Positions 55,779 through 63,766 of a DNA stretch of 64,000 nt are shown in pieces. The notes below the pieces were generated by a model that was not told where the DNA came from, did no database searches, and worked only from the letters and a program-made list of their open reading frames with translations. Every line of letters starts with the position of its first letter. The first letter of the stretch is position 1. The translations under genes and the position numbers were made by a program. Origin of the DNA: Prevotella sp. P5-108 (GTDB lineage Bacteria; Bacteroidota; Bacteroidia; Bacteroidales; Bacteroidaceae); the NCBI RefSeq assembly GCF_002251385.1, contig NZ_NPJJ01000033.1, positions 62,001 to 126,000 of the forward strand. Direction: 5' to 3'.

Positions 55779-57641
55779 TCAGAGCGAAAGGGCCAAACGG
55801 AGGCCTACGTTGGAAGCCCTCTTGTCGGGCGCTATACCAAAGCGGGCTGAGATACGACAGTTGATAGGCTCATCGCCAAAGCTGCCGCCACGCATCACAC
55901 GCTCGCTGCCTGCAGCCGGTCCAACAGGACACACCTGCTCCTCGGCAGAGTAGTCGCCCATATAGTCGCTGCACAGTTCATTGACGCTGCCACTCATGTC
56001 ATACAGCCCCAACTCGTTGGGCTTTCGGCTTGCCCAGGCTGGCCAAGAGCCATGGTAGAAACTGCCCACCTCGCCGAGATTGTTGCTGCCGCTGTAACGG
56101 TAACCTTTGGCATACTTGCCGCCACGAGCGGCATACTCCCACTCGGCCTCGGTGGGCAGTCGGAACTGCTTGCCGGTAATCGCATTGAGCTTCTGGATGA
56201 ACTCCTGACAATCATTCCAGCTGACACTCTCAACAGGACAATACGCGGACTTGGTAGAAGACGGATTGGTGCCCATTACTGCCTGCCAGAGTTCCTGCGT
56301 CACTTCAAAGACGCCTATGGCAAAACTTTCAACATATACCTTATGCACGGGCTTCTCTTCTGCCAGACTAAAGCCGACCGTATCCATCTCTGCCGTGGCG
56401 CCCATGTCGAAAGAGCCTCCCTCTATATAGCGCATAGTAAAATTCACGTCACCGACAAAGAACATCTCCGAGTCTTTGGTAATCTTCTTGGCTACAAAGG
56501 CAGGCTTGTCCTGAGTCTCGGTCGCCGTCTCTCCGGATGGCCATGCCTGGGAAATGGCTACAACGATGCCACCCACAACGAGGACTGCCGCCAAGACAGC
56601 GGCTGCCACCATCATCGTCTTCCGGCTGACCACGGGGCGTGCGGGAGACTTGGGCTGGGGAGCGGGAATTTTCTTCTTGAGAGTGGTATCGCCGTCGCCC
56701 GAACCCGACGCCTCATGCGAGGTATCGGTACGGGGCTTGGGGTTGGCTGCCTGCCCGGCCACGCCATCAAACTCGGCCAGGAACTCGGCAACGGTCTTGG
56801 GGCGGTCGCGCCGGCGACCCTCCATGGCATGGGTGATGGCGGTGATGACCTGAGGGGTGACTCCACGAGACTTCAGCGGCTCGAGGGGAAGACCGTCCTC
56901 ATTGACAGACGAAGCACTGGGCGGCGTCTGTCCGGTGAGCAGTTTATAGTATGTAGCTCCGAGGGCATAGACATCGGTCTCGGGCGAGAACTCGCCCACT
57001 CCGCCCTGCATATACTGCTCCAGCGGAGCATAGCCCTCACTGATACCCACTGGGGTGCTGCTGGTCTGGTGGCCCGTAGCAGAGTCGTACTGCTTGGCGA
57101 GACCGAAGTCGATGAGCACGACCTCGTCTTTATCGGTGAGCATGATGTTGGCTGGCTTGACGTCGAGATGGGTCATGCGCTGGGTATGAATATAGGTCAG
57201 GGCGTCGGCCACCTGACGGATATAGCGCGTGGCCTCGGACTCAGAGAGGGCTCCCTGGCGCCCAACCCTATCGGACAGCGAACCACCGGCGACATACTCC
57301 ATCACATAGTAGGCTGTGCCGTTTTCCTCAAACACATCGATGATGCGCACGATGTGTGGGTGGTTGAGCCGGGCTATGCTGCGGGCTTCCTTGAGAAACT
57401 TCTGGCGATAGCGGTCTACCGTCTCGCGGTTGCCCTCGGTGCCAAGGGTCACGCCACGACTGTCACTGGCGCGACAACAGGCTTCGCGCATGAAGAACTC
57501 CTTGATAGCCACCGTACGTTCCAGCCCGCCCTGAATGGCGAGGTAAGTAATGCCGAAGCCACCCTGACCCAGCACTTTCTCTATGCGGTATTTGCCACCC
57601 TGAAGATTGTCGCCAGGGTGCAGCGTGAATGTCATATCCAT
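55779..57641 (-). CDS. Membrane Ser/Thr protein kinase fused to a formylglycine-generating-enzyme-like domain
   Basis: A 620-residue fusion. The Hanks-type kinase domain (about 15-285) has GQGGFGITYLA, VAIKEFF, the catalytic loop THLDVKPANIML and VLIDFGLAK. A Pro/Lys linker and a membrane helix (MMVAAAVLAAVLVVGGIVVA, about 345) follow, then a periplasmic FGE-sulfatase domain (about 395-620) with YIEGGSFDMG, RLPTEAEWEYAARGG and VMRGGSFGDEP. The two copper-binding catalytic cysteines of true formylglycine-generating enzymes are not both present in the usual C-terminal position (NCRISARFG), so this domain is probably structural or ligand-binding. The start MDMTFTLHPG is chosen because the -7 box overlaps the upstream ATG. 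Confidence 0.88.
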   Translation of the reverse strand: MDMTFTLHPGDNLQGGKYRIEKVLGQGGFGITYLAIQGGLERTVAIKEFFMREACCRASDSRGVTLGTEGNRETVDRYRQKFLKEARSIARLNHPHIVRIIDVFEENGTAYYVMEYVAGGSLSDRVGRQGALSESEATRYIRQVADALTYIHTQRMTHLDVKPANIMLTDKDEVVLIDFGLAKQYDSATGHQTSSTPVGISEGYAPLEQYMQGGVGEFSPETDVYALGATYYKLLTGQTPPSASSVNEDGLPLEPLKSRGVTPQVITAITHAMEGRRRDRPKTVAEFLAEFDGVAGQAANPKPRTDTSHEASGSGDGDTTLKKKIPAPQPKSPARPVVSRKTMMVAAAVLAAVLVVGGIVVAISQAWPSGETATETQDKPAFVAKKITKDSEMFFVGDVNFTMRYIEGGSFDMGATAEMDTVGFSLAEEKPVHKVYVESFAIGVFEVTQELWQAVMGTNPSSTKSAYCPVESVSWNDCQEFIQKLNAITGKQFRLPTEAEWEYAARGGKYAKGYRYSGSNNLGEVGSFYHGSWPAWASRKPNELGLYDMSGSVNELCSDYMGDYSAEEQVCPVGPAAGSERVMRGGSFGDEPINCRISARFGIAPDKRASNVGLRLALSL

Positions 57642-57665
57642 ATAGGTAAACTGTTTATTGCCTTG

Positions 57666-57673
57666 CAAATGTA
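57666..57673 (-). promoter_or_regulatory. -7 promoter box of the kinase-FGE gene
   Basis: The minus strand reads TACATTTG. Transcription would start near 57659, downstream of the in-frame ATG at 57668 and upstream of the one at 57641, which decides the start codon. Confidence 0.5.
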
Positions 57674-57798
57674 ATAATAAATGACGAAAACGGCTTGCAA
57701 TCTGCCTGTTTTTTATCTTCTTCGCGAAAAAAACAATCCCGACGGAGGCAAATGATAGAATGATGTGCTATATTTGCATGACAAAAACCATGTAAGCA

Positions 57799-58485
57799 AT
57801 GAAAGACTTTGCAGCAATAGATTTTGAGACAGCCAACTCGGAGCCCACAAGCGTATGCTCGGTGGGTGTGGTCATCGTGCGCGACGGCGTGGTGGCAGAC
57901 ACCTTCTACTCGCTCATCAAGCCTGTGCCTGAGTACTACGACTTCTGGTGCAGCCAGGTGCACGGGCTCACGGAGAGCGACACGCGCAAGGCTCCCGTTT
58001 TCCCTGAAGTCTGGGCAGAGATAGCGCCACGCTTGGAGGGGCTCACGCTGGTGGCGCACAACAAGGCGTTTGACGAGAACTGTCTGAAGGCGGTCTTCCG
58101 CTGCTATGGGATGAACTATCCCGACTACCCCTTCTGCTGCACGCTCGTCAAGTCGCGACGCGTATGGCCCACAGGGCGTCACAACCTCGATGTCATAGCC
58201 GAGAGGTGTGGCTACAACCTGTCGCGCCATCACCATGCACTGGCCGACGCCGAAGCCTGTGCTGCCATCGCCATCAAGCTCTTCGGCGACGGCGACGACC
58301 CTTACTATATGGAAGCGGCAGATATAGTCTATGCCCGTATGCGCCAACTGGACAGCCCCATCAAGGCTGCCGACCTGGCCCAGCTCATGGGCGAAGAGCG
58401 CAAGACGATAGACGCCGCGCTGCGACGACTGAAGACCGAGGGAAGAGTGGCGTCGCCCAAGCGTGGATATTATCAGGCTGAATGA
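57799..58485 (+). CDS. DnaQ-like 3'-5' exonuclease with C-terminal winged helix
   Basis: A 228-residue protein. The N-terminal 170 residues are a DEDDh exonuclease: AIDFETANSEP (first Asp and Glu), LVAHNKAFDENCL (second Asp), and HHHALADAEACAA (His and last Asp). The remaining 50 residues look like a winged helix (AADLAQLMGEERKTIDAALR then RLKTEGRVASPKRGYYQ), which could bind DNA or an RNA end. Proofreading, repair or RNA-turnover roles are possible. A plus-strand TATATTTG -7 box is at 57769-57776, and the gene is divergent from the kinase fusion. Confidence 0.85.
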   Translation: MKDFAAIDFETANSEPTSVCSVGVVIVRDGVVADTFYSLIKPVPEYYDFWCSQVHGLTESDTRKAPVFPEVWAEIAPRLEGLTLVAHNKAFDENCLKAVFRCYGMNYPDYPFCCTLVKSRRVWPTGRHNLDVIAERCGYNLSRHHHALADAEACAAIAIKLFGDGDDPYYMEAADIVYARMRQLDSPIKAADLAQLMGEERKTIDAALRRLKTEGRVASPKRGYYQAE

Positions 58486-58533
58486 AGAGGGCTGGACGCG
58501 CAGGACGCACACCATCAGAACGGGGAGAAAAAC

Positions 58534-58572
58534 ACTGTCCGCAATGCCAAAGGTATCGGCACTGCGGACAGT
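58534..58572. terminator. Bidirectional terminator between exonuclease gene and rsgA
   Basis: ACTGTCCGCA and TGCGGACAGT form a 10-bp stem extended by TGCC/GGCA across a single mismatch. On the minus strand it is followed by GTTTTTC. Confidence 0.78.
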
Positions 58573-58621
58573 ATGGAATGGCTGTCGTGACAGACAGCGG
58601 TCTTATCAGATAAATGTGGAC

Positions 58622-59554
58622 TCAATAGCCCGAGCGATACTTGCCATCGTCCTTGTCTTCAAGCATGGAGAGGTAGGACTGGTAGCGCGACGCGGCTATA
58701 TAGTGATTTTCTACCGCATCAAGCACAGCACAACCGGGTTCGTGGGTGTGGGTGCAGTTGGAGAACCTGCAATCCTTGGAGAAGCGGAAGATTTCCTTGA
58801 AGTAGCTGGATATTTCTTCGGGCTCCATATCGAAGGTGCCAAAGCCGCGTATGCCGGGCGTGTCGATGATATATCCGCCATCGGCCAGCTGCAACATCTC
58901 GCTGAAGGTGGTGGTGTGCATGCCGGCGTCGTGGGCATCGGAAATCTCGGCGGTACGCAACTGGGCTCCAGGCACGAGAGTATTGATAAGCGTGGATTTG
59001 CCTACACCGCTGTTGCCGCTGAGCACGGTCACCTTGCCCTGAAGCAGGTCGACGAGCTGAGCCACTCCTTCGCCTGTGGCAGCCGAAATCTGGCGGCACT
59101 CATATCCCACCGTCTCATAGAGGCTCACCATCATCGCCTGATAGTGCAACTCTTCGGGAGAGAGCAGGTCGGTCTTGTTGAAGACCAGTACCACCGGCAC
59201 ACTGTAAGCCTCAGCTGAGGCAAGAAAGCGGTCGATGAAGGTGGTGGAGGTCTGCGGATGGCTCACGGTGACGATAAGGAACGCCTGGTCGACATTGGCG
59301 GCAATGATGTGGCTCTGCTTGGAGAGGTTCTGCGACTTGCGCACGATGTAGTTGCGCCGGTCCTCGATGGCGGTGATGAATGCCGTTCCCTCCTGATTGA
59401 GCGCTATCTCGACCCTGTCGCCCACAGCCACAGGATTGGTGCTGCGTATGCCCTTGAGACGGAAATTGCCCTTAATCTTGCTTTCGACCGTCTCGCCATT
59501 GTCGGTGCGCACGGTGTACCAGCTGCCGGTGTTCTTGATGACGAGTCCCTTCAC
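58622..59554 (-). CDS. rsgA: Ribosome small-subunit-dependent GTPase A
   Basis: RsgA is a circularly permuted GTPase that checks late 30S maturation. The 310-residue protein has an N-terminal OB domain ([14 protein letters not shown]), the permuted G motifs (FNKTDLL, then [15 protein letters not shown], then DTPGIRGFG), and a C-terminal zinc site ([18 protein letters not shown]). It starts with GTG at 59552-59554, whose G is also the last base of the frr stop codon, so translation is tightly coupled to frr. Confidence 0.94.
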   Translation of the reverse strand: MKGLVIKNTGSWYTVRTDNGETVESKIKGNFRLKGIRSTNPVAVGDRVEIALNQEGTAFITAIEDRRNYIVRKSQNLSKQSHIIAANVDQAFLIVTVSHPQTSTTFIDRFLASAEAYSVPVVLVFNKTDLLSPEELHYQAMMVSLYETVGYECRQISAATGEGVAQLVDLLQGKVTVLSGNSGVGKSTLINTLVPGAQLRTAEISDAHDAGMHTTTFSEMLQLADGGYIIDTPGIRGFGTFDMEPEEISSYFKEIFRFSKDCRFSNCTHTHEPGCAVLDAVENHYIAASRYQSYLSMLEDKDDGKYRSGY

Positions 59555-60114
59555 TATACGGTCATTATCTCTTTCTGCTTGGCATCGAGCAGTTCGTCTA
59601 TCTTCTTGATATACTTGTCGTGAACCTTCTGCAAATCGTTCTCAGCGTCCTTCTCAAGGTCTTCAGACAGACCGTCCTTGATGGCCTTCTTGAGTTTGTC
59701 CTTGATTTCTCCACGCACGTTGCGCACCTCTACCTTGGCGCGTTCACCTATCTTGTTGCACTGCTTTACCAACTCTTGACGGCGCTCGCCTGTGGGCTGT
59801 GGAAGATTGAGGCGAACCACCTCGCCATTGTTCTCGGGAGTGATGCCTACATCGCTGTCCATGATACCCTTCTCGATATCCTTGATGGCCTTCTTGTCCC
59901 AGGGACGGATGGCTATGGTACGGGCGTCGGGCACGGTGACGGTAGCTACCTGGTTGAGGGGAACCATAGAGCCATAAGAGTTAACTCTCACTCCATCGAG
60001 GAGAGCCACATTGGCTCTGCCGGCACGGATGCGTACCAACTGCTCTTCGAGATACATCGCTGCCATCTCCATACGCTCTTCGGCGTCGCTTAAAGTCTGC
60101 TTTACGTCTATCAT
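59554..60114 (-). CDS. frr: Ribosome recycling factor
   Basis: RRF splits post-termination ribosomes together with EF-G. The 186-residue protein has the family features [34 protein letters not shown] and [19 protein letters not shown]. Its TAG stop shares one base with the GTG start of rsgA. A TAAATTTG -7 box with ATTG 20 bases upstream lies before it on the minus strand. Confidence 0.96.
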   Translation of the reverse strand: MIDVKQTLSDAEERMEMAAMYLEEQLVRIRAGRANVALLDGVRVNSYGSMVPLNQVATVTVPDARTIAIRPWDKKAIKDIEKGIMDSDVGITPENNGEVVRLNLPQPTGERRQELVKQCNKIGERAKVEVRNVRGEIKDKLKKAIKDGLSEDLEKDAENDLQKVHDKYIKKIDELLDAKQKEIMTV

Positions 60115-60140
60115 AATCTTAGTGTTTTTGTTCTTTACGA

Positions 60141-60148
60141 CAAATTTA
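60141..60148 (-). promoter_or_regulatory. -7 promoter box of the frr-rsgA operon
   Basis: TAAATTTG on the minus strand, with an ATTG at 60169-60172 giving a 20-base spacing. The start of transcription would be about 20 bases before the frr ATG. Confidence 0.55.
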
Positions 60149-60200
60149 GGTATTTCCGCCTAATTACGCAATATTTTTACCAACAAATTTGCTGACAGGC

Positions 60201-60252
60201 AACAAAAAAGGGCCACACCCCTACTCGTCTGCAAGTAGGAGGTGTGGCCCTT
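60201..60252 (-). terminator. Terminator after the acyl-CoA ligase pair
   Basis: AAGGGCCACACC and GGTGTGGCCCTT form a 12-bp stem, extended by CTACT/AGTAG, followed on the minus strand by TTTTTTG. It begins 21 bases after the stop of the downstream ligase. Confidence 0.88.
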
Positions 60253-60272
60253 CGGTCTCTGTCTATATATTG

Positions 60273-61937
60273 CTACTCGGTGTAGAGATAGCGCTTGATA
60301 CTCTTCTTGGGAGTCTTCTCAAACTCCTCTTCCTGGATGCGGACAGCCGAAAGACGGGCATAGGCGGGCATCACTGCATTGAAGTCTTGGCGGTTCTGCT
60401 CCATGATGCTCTCGATGTCTGATGGCTTGAGACCCATAACCTTGGCCTCATCATAGTCGGGATGGAGAAGGCCAATCAGCTTGTCGCCCTTCTGGATGAC
60501 TACGCTCTCGGCGACAAGCGGCATCGAAGAGAGCTTGTCTTCGAGCTCCTCGGGATAGATGTTCTGTCCGTTGGAACCGAGCAGCATGTTCTTGGAGCGA
60601 CCCTTGATGAACACGTTGCCCTCGGCATCCATCGTACCGAGGTCGCCGGTGTGGAACCAGCCGTCCTCGTCGATAGCGGCGCGGGTGGCGTCCTCGTTCT
60701 TGTAGTAGCCCAGAAGCACATTGGGACCCTTGGTCAGTATCTCGCCAGGCACATTCTCTGGGTCTGGGCTCACGATGCGTACCTCCTGATGGAGGGCTGC
60801 ACGGCCACAACTGCCCTTGGCGAAAGACGCATAGTCGGAGTAGCAGATGATGGGTCCGCACTCGGTAGCGCCATAGCCCACCGTGTAGCGGAAGCCGATA
60901 CGGTTGAGGAAGCTCTCGACCTCCTGACTGAAGGCGGCTCCACCTACGATAATCTCATAGAAATTGCCTCCAAAGGCAGCGGTAACCTGCTCGCAAATCT
61001 TCTCGTTGACCTTCTTGTTAATGACGGGCATATTGAGCAGCAGTCGCATCTTGTTGGTCTGCAGCTTGGGGAACACCTTCTTGCGGATAATCTTCTCGAT
61101 GATGAGCGGCACGGCAATAATGATGCGTGGACGCACGTCGGCAAAGGCCTGGGCGATGATGGCGGGGCTGGGAATACGGGTGAGATAATAGACATGGCAG
61201 CCAGAGAGGAACTCGAAGAGGAACTCAAAGGCCATACCATACATATGGGCCATGGGCAGGATGCTTATCACCTTGTCGCCCACTGCAATGTGCTTGCCGA
61301 TTACCGTACGGGCAAAGTCGGCATTGCTCCAAAGCGAACGGTAAGGCAGCATCACTCCCTTGGAGAAGCCTGTAGTGCCACTGGTGTAGTTGATAAGCGC
61401 CAGTTCTTCAGGACTCTGCTCCTTGTAATAGGACACATGTTCCTTGCGGAAGTACTTGGGATACTTGTGACCGAACATCTCGTTGAGATGCTCACGTGCG
61501 TAGGTCAACTTGTCGGTACGCGAGAGCACCAGCGAATAGTCGGGGAGATAGACGATGCCCTCAAGAGCGGGCATCTTGGTGCCATCTATCTGGGTGGCGA
61601 CGACATCGCCCACGAAGAGCAGCTTGGCGTCGCTGTGATTGACAATGTTGTATATCTGGTCTGGGGTAAACTCGTGCAGGATGGGTACGGCTACGGCACC
61701 ATAGGTGAGCGTGGCCAGGAAGGCACAGGCCCAAGCCGAACTGTTGCGGCCGCAAAGGGCTATCTTGTCACCCTTCTGCACACCGCTATTCTCAAATAGG
61801 ATGTGCAGTTTCTCTATCTTGCGCGCCACGTCATGATACTGCAGCGTTATTCCCTTGTAATCGGTCAGTGCATCACTGTCCCAATGGTCGATGATGCTCT
61901 TCTCAATGAGAGCATTGAAGCTTGGAATTTCCATCAT
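60273..61937 (-). CDS. Long-chain fatty acid--CoA ligase (AMP-binding), downstream paralogue
   Basis: A 554-residue ANL-family adenylating enzyme that activates carboxylic acids, probably fatty acids, to acyl-CoA or an acyl carrier. Motifs: INYTSGTTGFSKGVMLPYRS (P-loop), VGYGATECGPIICY, DGWFHTGDLGTMDAEG and the C-terminal catalytic lysine in EKTPKKSIKRYLYTE. The start is ambiguous between ATG at 61937 and 61934 (MMEIPSF), and a long in-frame upstream extension lies inside the neighbouring gene and is rejected. It is clearly a duplicate of the next gene, separated by only 19 bases. Confidence 0.9.
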   Translation of the reverse strand: MMEIPSFNALIEKSIIDHWDSDALTDYKGITLQYHDVARKIEKLHILFENSGVQKGDKIALCGRNSSAWACAFLATLTYGAVAVPILHEFTPDQIYNIVNHSDAKLLFVGDVVATQIDGTKMPALEGIVYLPDYSLVLSRTDKLTYAREHLNEMFGHKYPKYFRKEHVSYYKEQSPEELALINYTSGTTGFSKGVMLPYRSLWSNADFARTVIGKHIAVGDKVISILPMAHMYGMAFEFLFEFLSGCHVYYLTRIPSPAIIAQAFADVRPRIIIAVPLIIEKIIRKKVFPKLQTNKMRLLLNMPVINKKVNEKICEQVTAAFGGNFYEIIVGGAAFSQEVESFLNRIGFRYTVGYGATECGPIICYSDYASFAKGSCGRAALHQEVRIVSPDPENVPGEILTKGPNVLLGYYKNEDATRAAIDEDGWFHTGDLGTMDAEGNVFIKGRSKNMLLGSNGQNIYPEELEDKLSSMPLVAESVVIQKGDKLIGLLHPDYDEAKVMGLKPSDIESIMEQNRQDFNAVMPAYARLSAVRIQEEEFEKTPKKSIKRYLYTE

Positions 61938-61956
61938 AATGCTTCTTATTAATTGG

Positions 61957-63624
61957 TTATATAGATTGTTGGTATTTATATCTCTTGATACTCTTCTTGG
62001 GTGTCTTCTCAAACTCGGTAGCATGGAGCTGTATGGCAGCAATCTTGCAGAAATGGGGCAGCTTGCTGTTGAGCTCGATGCGGTTCTGCTCCATGACGCC
62101 GCGCAGGTCGGCATCGTCGAAGCCCATGCTCTTGACCTCCTCGACATCGGGGTGGACCAAAGCCACGAGCTGGTCGCCACGCTGCACCACAAGGCTCTCG
62201 CCGACGAGGGCCATAGAGTTGAGCTTGTCTTCTATCTCTTCGGGATAGACATTCTGGCCGTTGGCTCCGAGCAGCATGTTCTTGATGCGGCCGCGGATGA
62301 AGACATGGCCGTCGGCACTCATGGTGGCGAGGTCGCCGGTATGGAACCATCCGTCGACGTCGATGACAGCGCGGGTGGCTTCCTCGTTCTTATAATAGCC
62401 GAGCATCACGTTCAAGCCGCGGGTAATGATTTCTCCGGGCACATGCTCGGGGTCTTCGCTGGCGATGCGCACCTCCATGTGGGTGGCAGGGGTACCGCAA
62501 GAGCCGGGCACGAAGTCGTCCCAGTTGCTCATGGTAATCATCGGGGCGGTCTCGGTGGTGCCATAGCCCACAGTGATGGGGAACCCGATGCTGACAAAGA
62601 ACTCTTCGACCTCACGGCTAAGACTGGCTCCACCAACCATAACCTGGTAGAGGTTGCCGCCGAATACCTCGCGTACACGCTCGCAGATACGCTCCTTGAC
62701 CTTGTCGCGAAGGAGGGGCATATTCATGAGCAGGCGCACCATGCTGGTCTGAAATTCGGGGAAGATCTTCTTGCGCACAATCTTCTCGACCACAAGGGGA
62801 ACCGAGCAGATGAGGCGCGGACGTATCTCGGCCAAAGCCTCGGCCACGAGCGTGGGAGTGGGCATGCGGGTAAGGAAGAAGATATGGCTGCCCAAACAGA
62901 ACTGGAAGAGCACATCGTCCATGAGTCCATACATATGGGCCATGGGCAGAATGCACACGCAGTTGCTGCCACGGGGGATATGCTTGCCCATCATCCCATT
63001 GAGGAAGTCGAAGTTGCTCCACAGCGCACGATAAGGCAGCACCACGCCCTTGGAGAAGCCGGTGGTACCGCTGGTATAGTTGATGAGCGCCACGTCTTCG
63101 GCATCGCCGTGGTGATAGGCCACATGCTCGCGACGGAAGAACTTGGGGAACTTACTGCCAAACATCTCGTTGAGATGCTCTCGTGCATAGGTGAGCTGCT
63201 CGGAACGCGAGAGCGTGAGCGAGAAGTCGGGCAGATAGAACACGCCTTCCAATGCGGGCATCTGCGAAGCGTCTATCTGCGTAGCCACCACGTCGCCCAC
63301 AAAGAGCAGTCTGGCTTCGCTATGATTGACGATGTTGTAAATCTGGTCGGGAGTAAATTCATTCTGTATAGGAACGGCTACAGCGCCATAGGCAAGTGTA
63401 GCCAAAAACGCCACAGCCCAATTGGAACTGTTGCGACCACACAGGGCTATTTTGTCGCCCTTCTCTATACCGCTATTGGCAAAGAGAATGTGCAGTTTTT
63501 CGATTTTGCGGGCTACATCGTGGTACTGTAAAGTGGTTCCTTTATAGTCTGTGAGGGCGTCTCTATCCCAGTTCTCCACGACAGCCTTTTCAATATATTC
63601 AATAAAGCTCGGTGTCAAATCCAT
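61957..63624 (-). CDS. Long-chain fatty acid--CoA ligase (AMP-binding), upstream paralogue
   Basis: A 555-residue paralogue of the preceding entry with the same motifs: INYTSGTTGFSKGVVLPYRA, VGYGTTETAPMITM, DGWFHTGDLATMSADG and KTPKKSIKRYKYQQ. Differences cluster in the middle substrate region (for example WSNFDFLNGMMGKHIPRGSN here, against a quite different stretch in the other), so the two may prefer different acids. The start lies next to a strong promoter and a set of phased half-sites, which should control both genes as one operon. Confidence 0.92.
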   Translation of the reverse strand: MDLTPSFIEYIEKAVVENWDRDALTDYKGTTLQYHDVARKIEKLHILFANSGIEKGDKIALCGRNSSNWAVAFLATLAYGAVAVPIQNEFTPDQIYNIVNHSEARLLFVGDVVATQIDASQMPALEGVFYLPDFSLTLSRSEQLTYAREHLNEMFGSKFPKFFRREHVAYHHGDAEDVALINYTSGTTGFSKGVVLPYRALWSNFDFLNGMMGKHIPRGSNCVCILPMAHMYGLMDDVLFQFCLGSHIFFLTRMPTPTLVAEALAEIRPRLICSVPLVVEKIVRKKIFPEFQTSMVRLLMNMPLLRDKVKERICERVREVFGGNLYQVMVGGASLSREVEEFFVSIGFPITVGYGTTETAPMITMSNWDDFVPGSCGTPATHMEVRIASEDPEHVPGEIITRGLNVMLGYYKNEEATRAVIDVDGWFHTGDLATMSADGHVFIRGRIKNMLLGANGQNVYPEEIEDKLNSMALVGESLVVQRGDQLVALVHPDVEEVKSMGFDDADLRGVMEQNRIELNSKLPHFCKIAAIQLHATEFEKTPKKSIKRYKYQQSI

Positions 63625-63691
63625 TGCACATAAGAGTAATTTATGTGCAAAGATACTATCTTATTTGCACACTGCAAAACATATTGTGCAG
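63624..63691 (-). promoter_or_regulatory. Promoter and phased operator array of the acyl-CoA ligase operon
   Basis: On the minus strand TTTG (63675-63678) and TATCTTTG (63648-63655) are 19 bases apart. Over this lie four half-sites in alternating orientation: TTGCAC (63624-63629), GTGCAA (63645-63650), TTGCAC (63665-63670) and GTGCAG (63686-63691), with centres 21, 20 and 21 bases apart. The first two are part of a perfect 10-bp dyad TTGCACATAA/TTATGTGCAA that spans the transcription start and touches the ATG. Confidence 0.62.
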
Positions 63692-63766
63692 TATTTTACA
63701 CAAATCACGATAATTTGTACTTTTCTCTACCTTATTACGGGTGGATTGGTGGCTATTTCGGGCACG

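Noticed and set aside
61891-63531. A 546-codon plus-strand frame antisense to the acyl-CoA ligase
   Set aside because: Shadow frame, repeated because the two ligases are paralogues; not independent evidence of coding.
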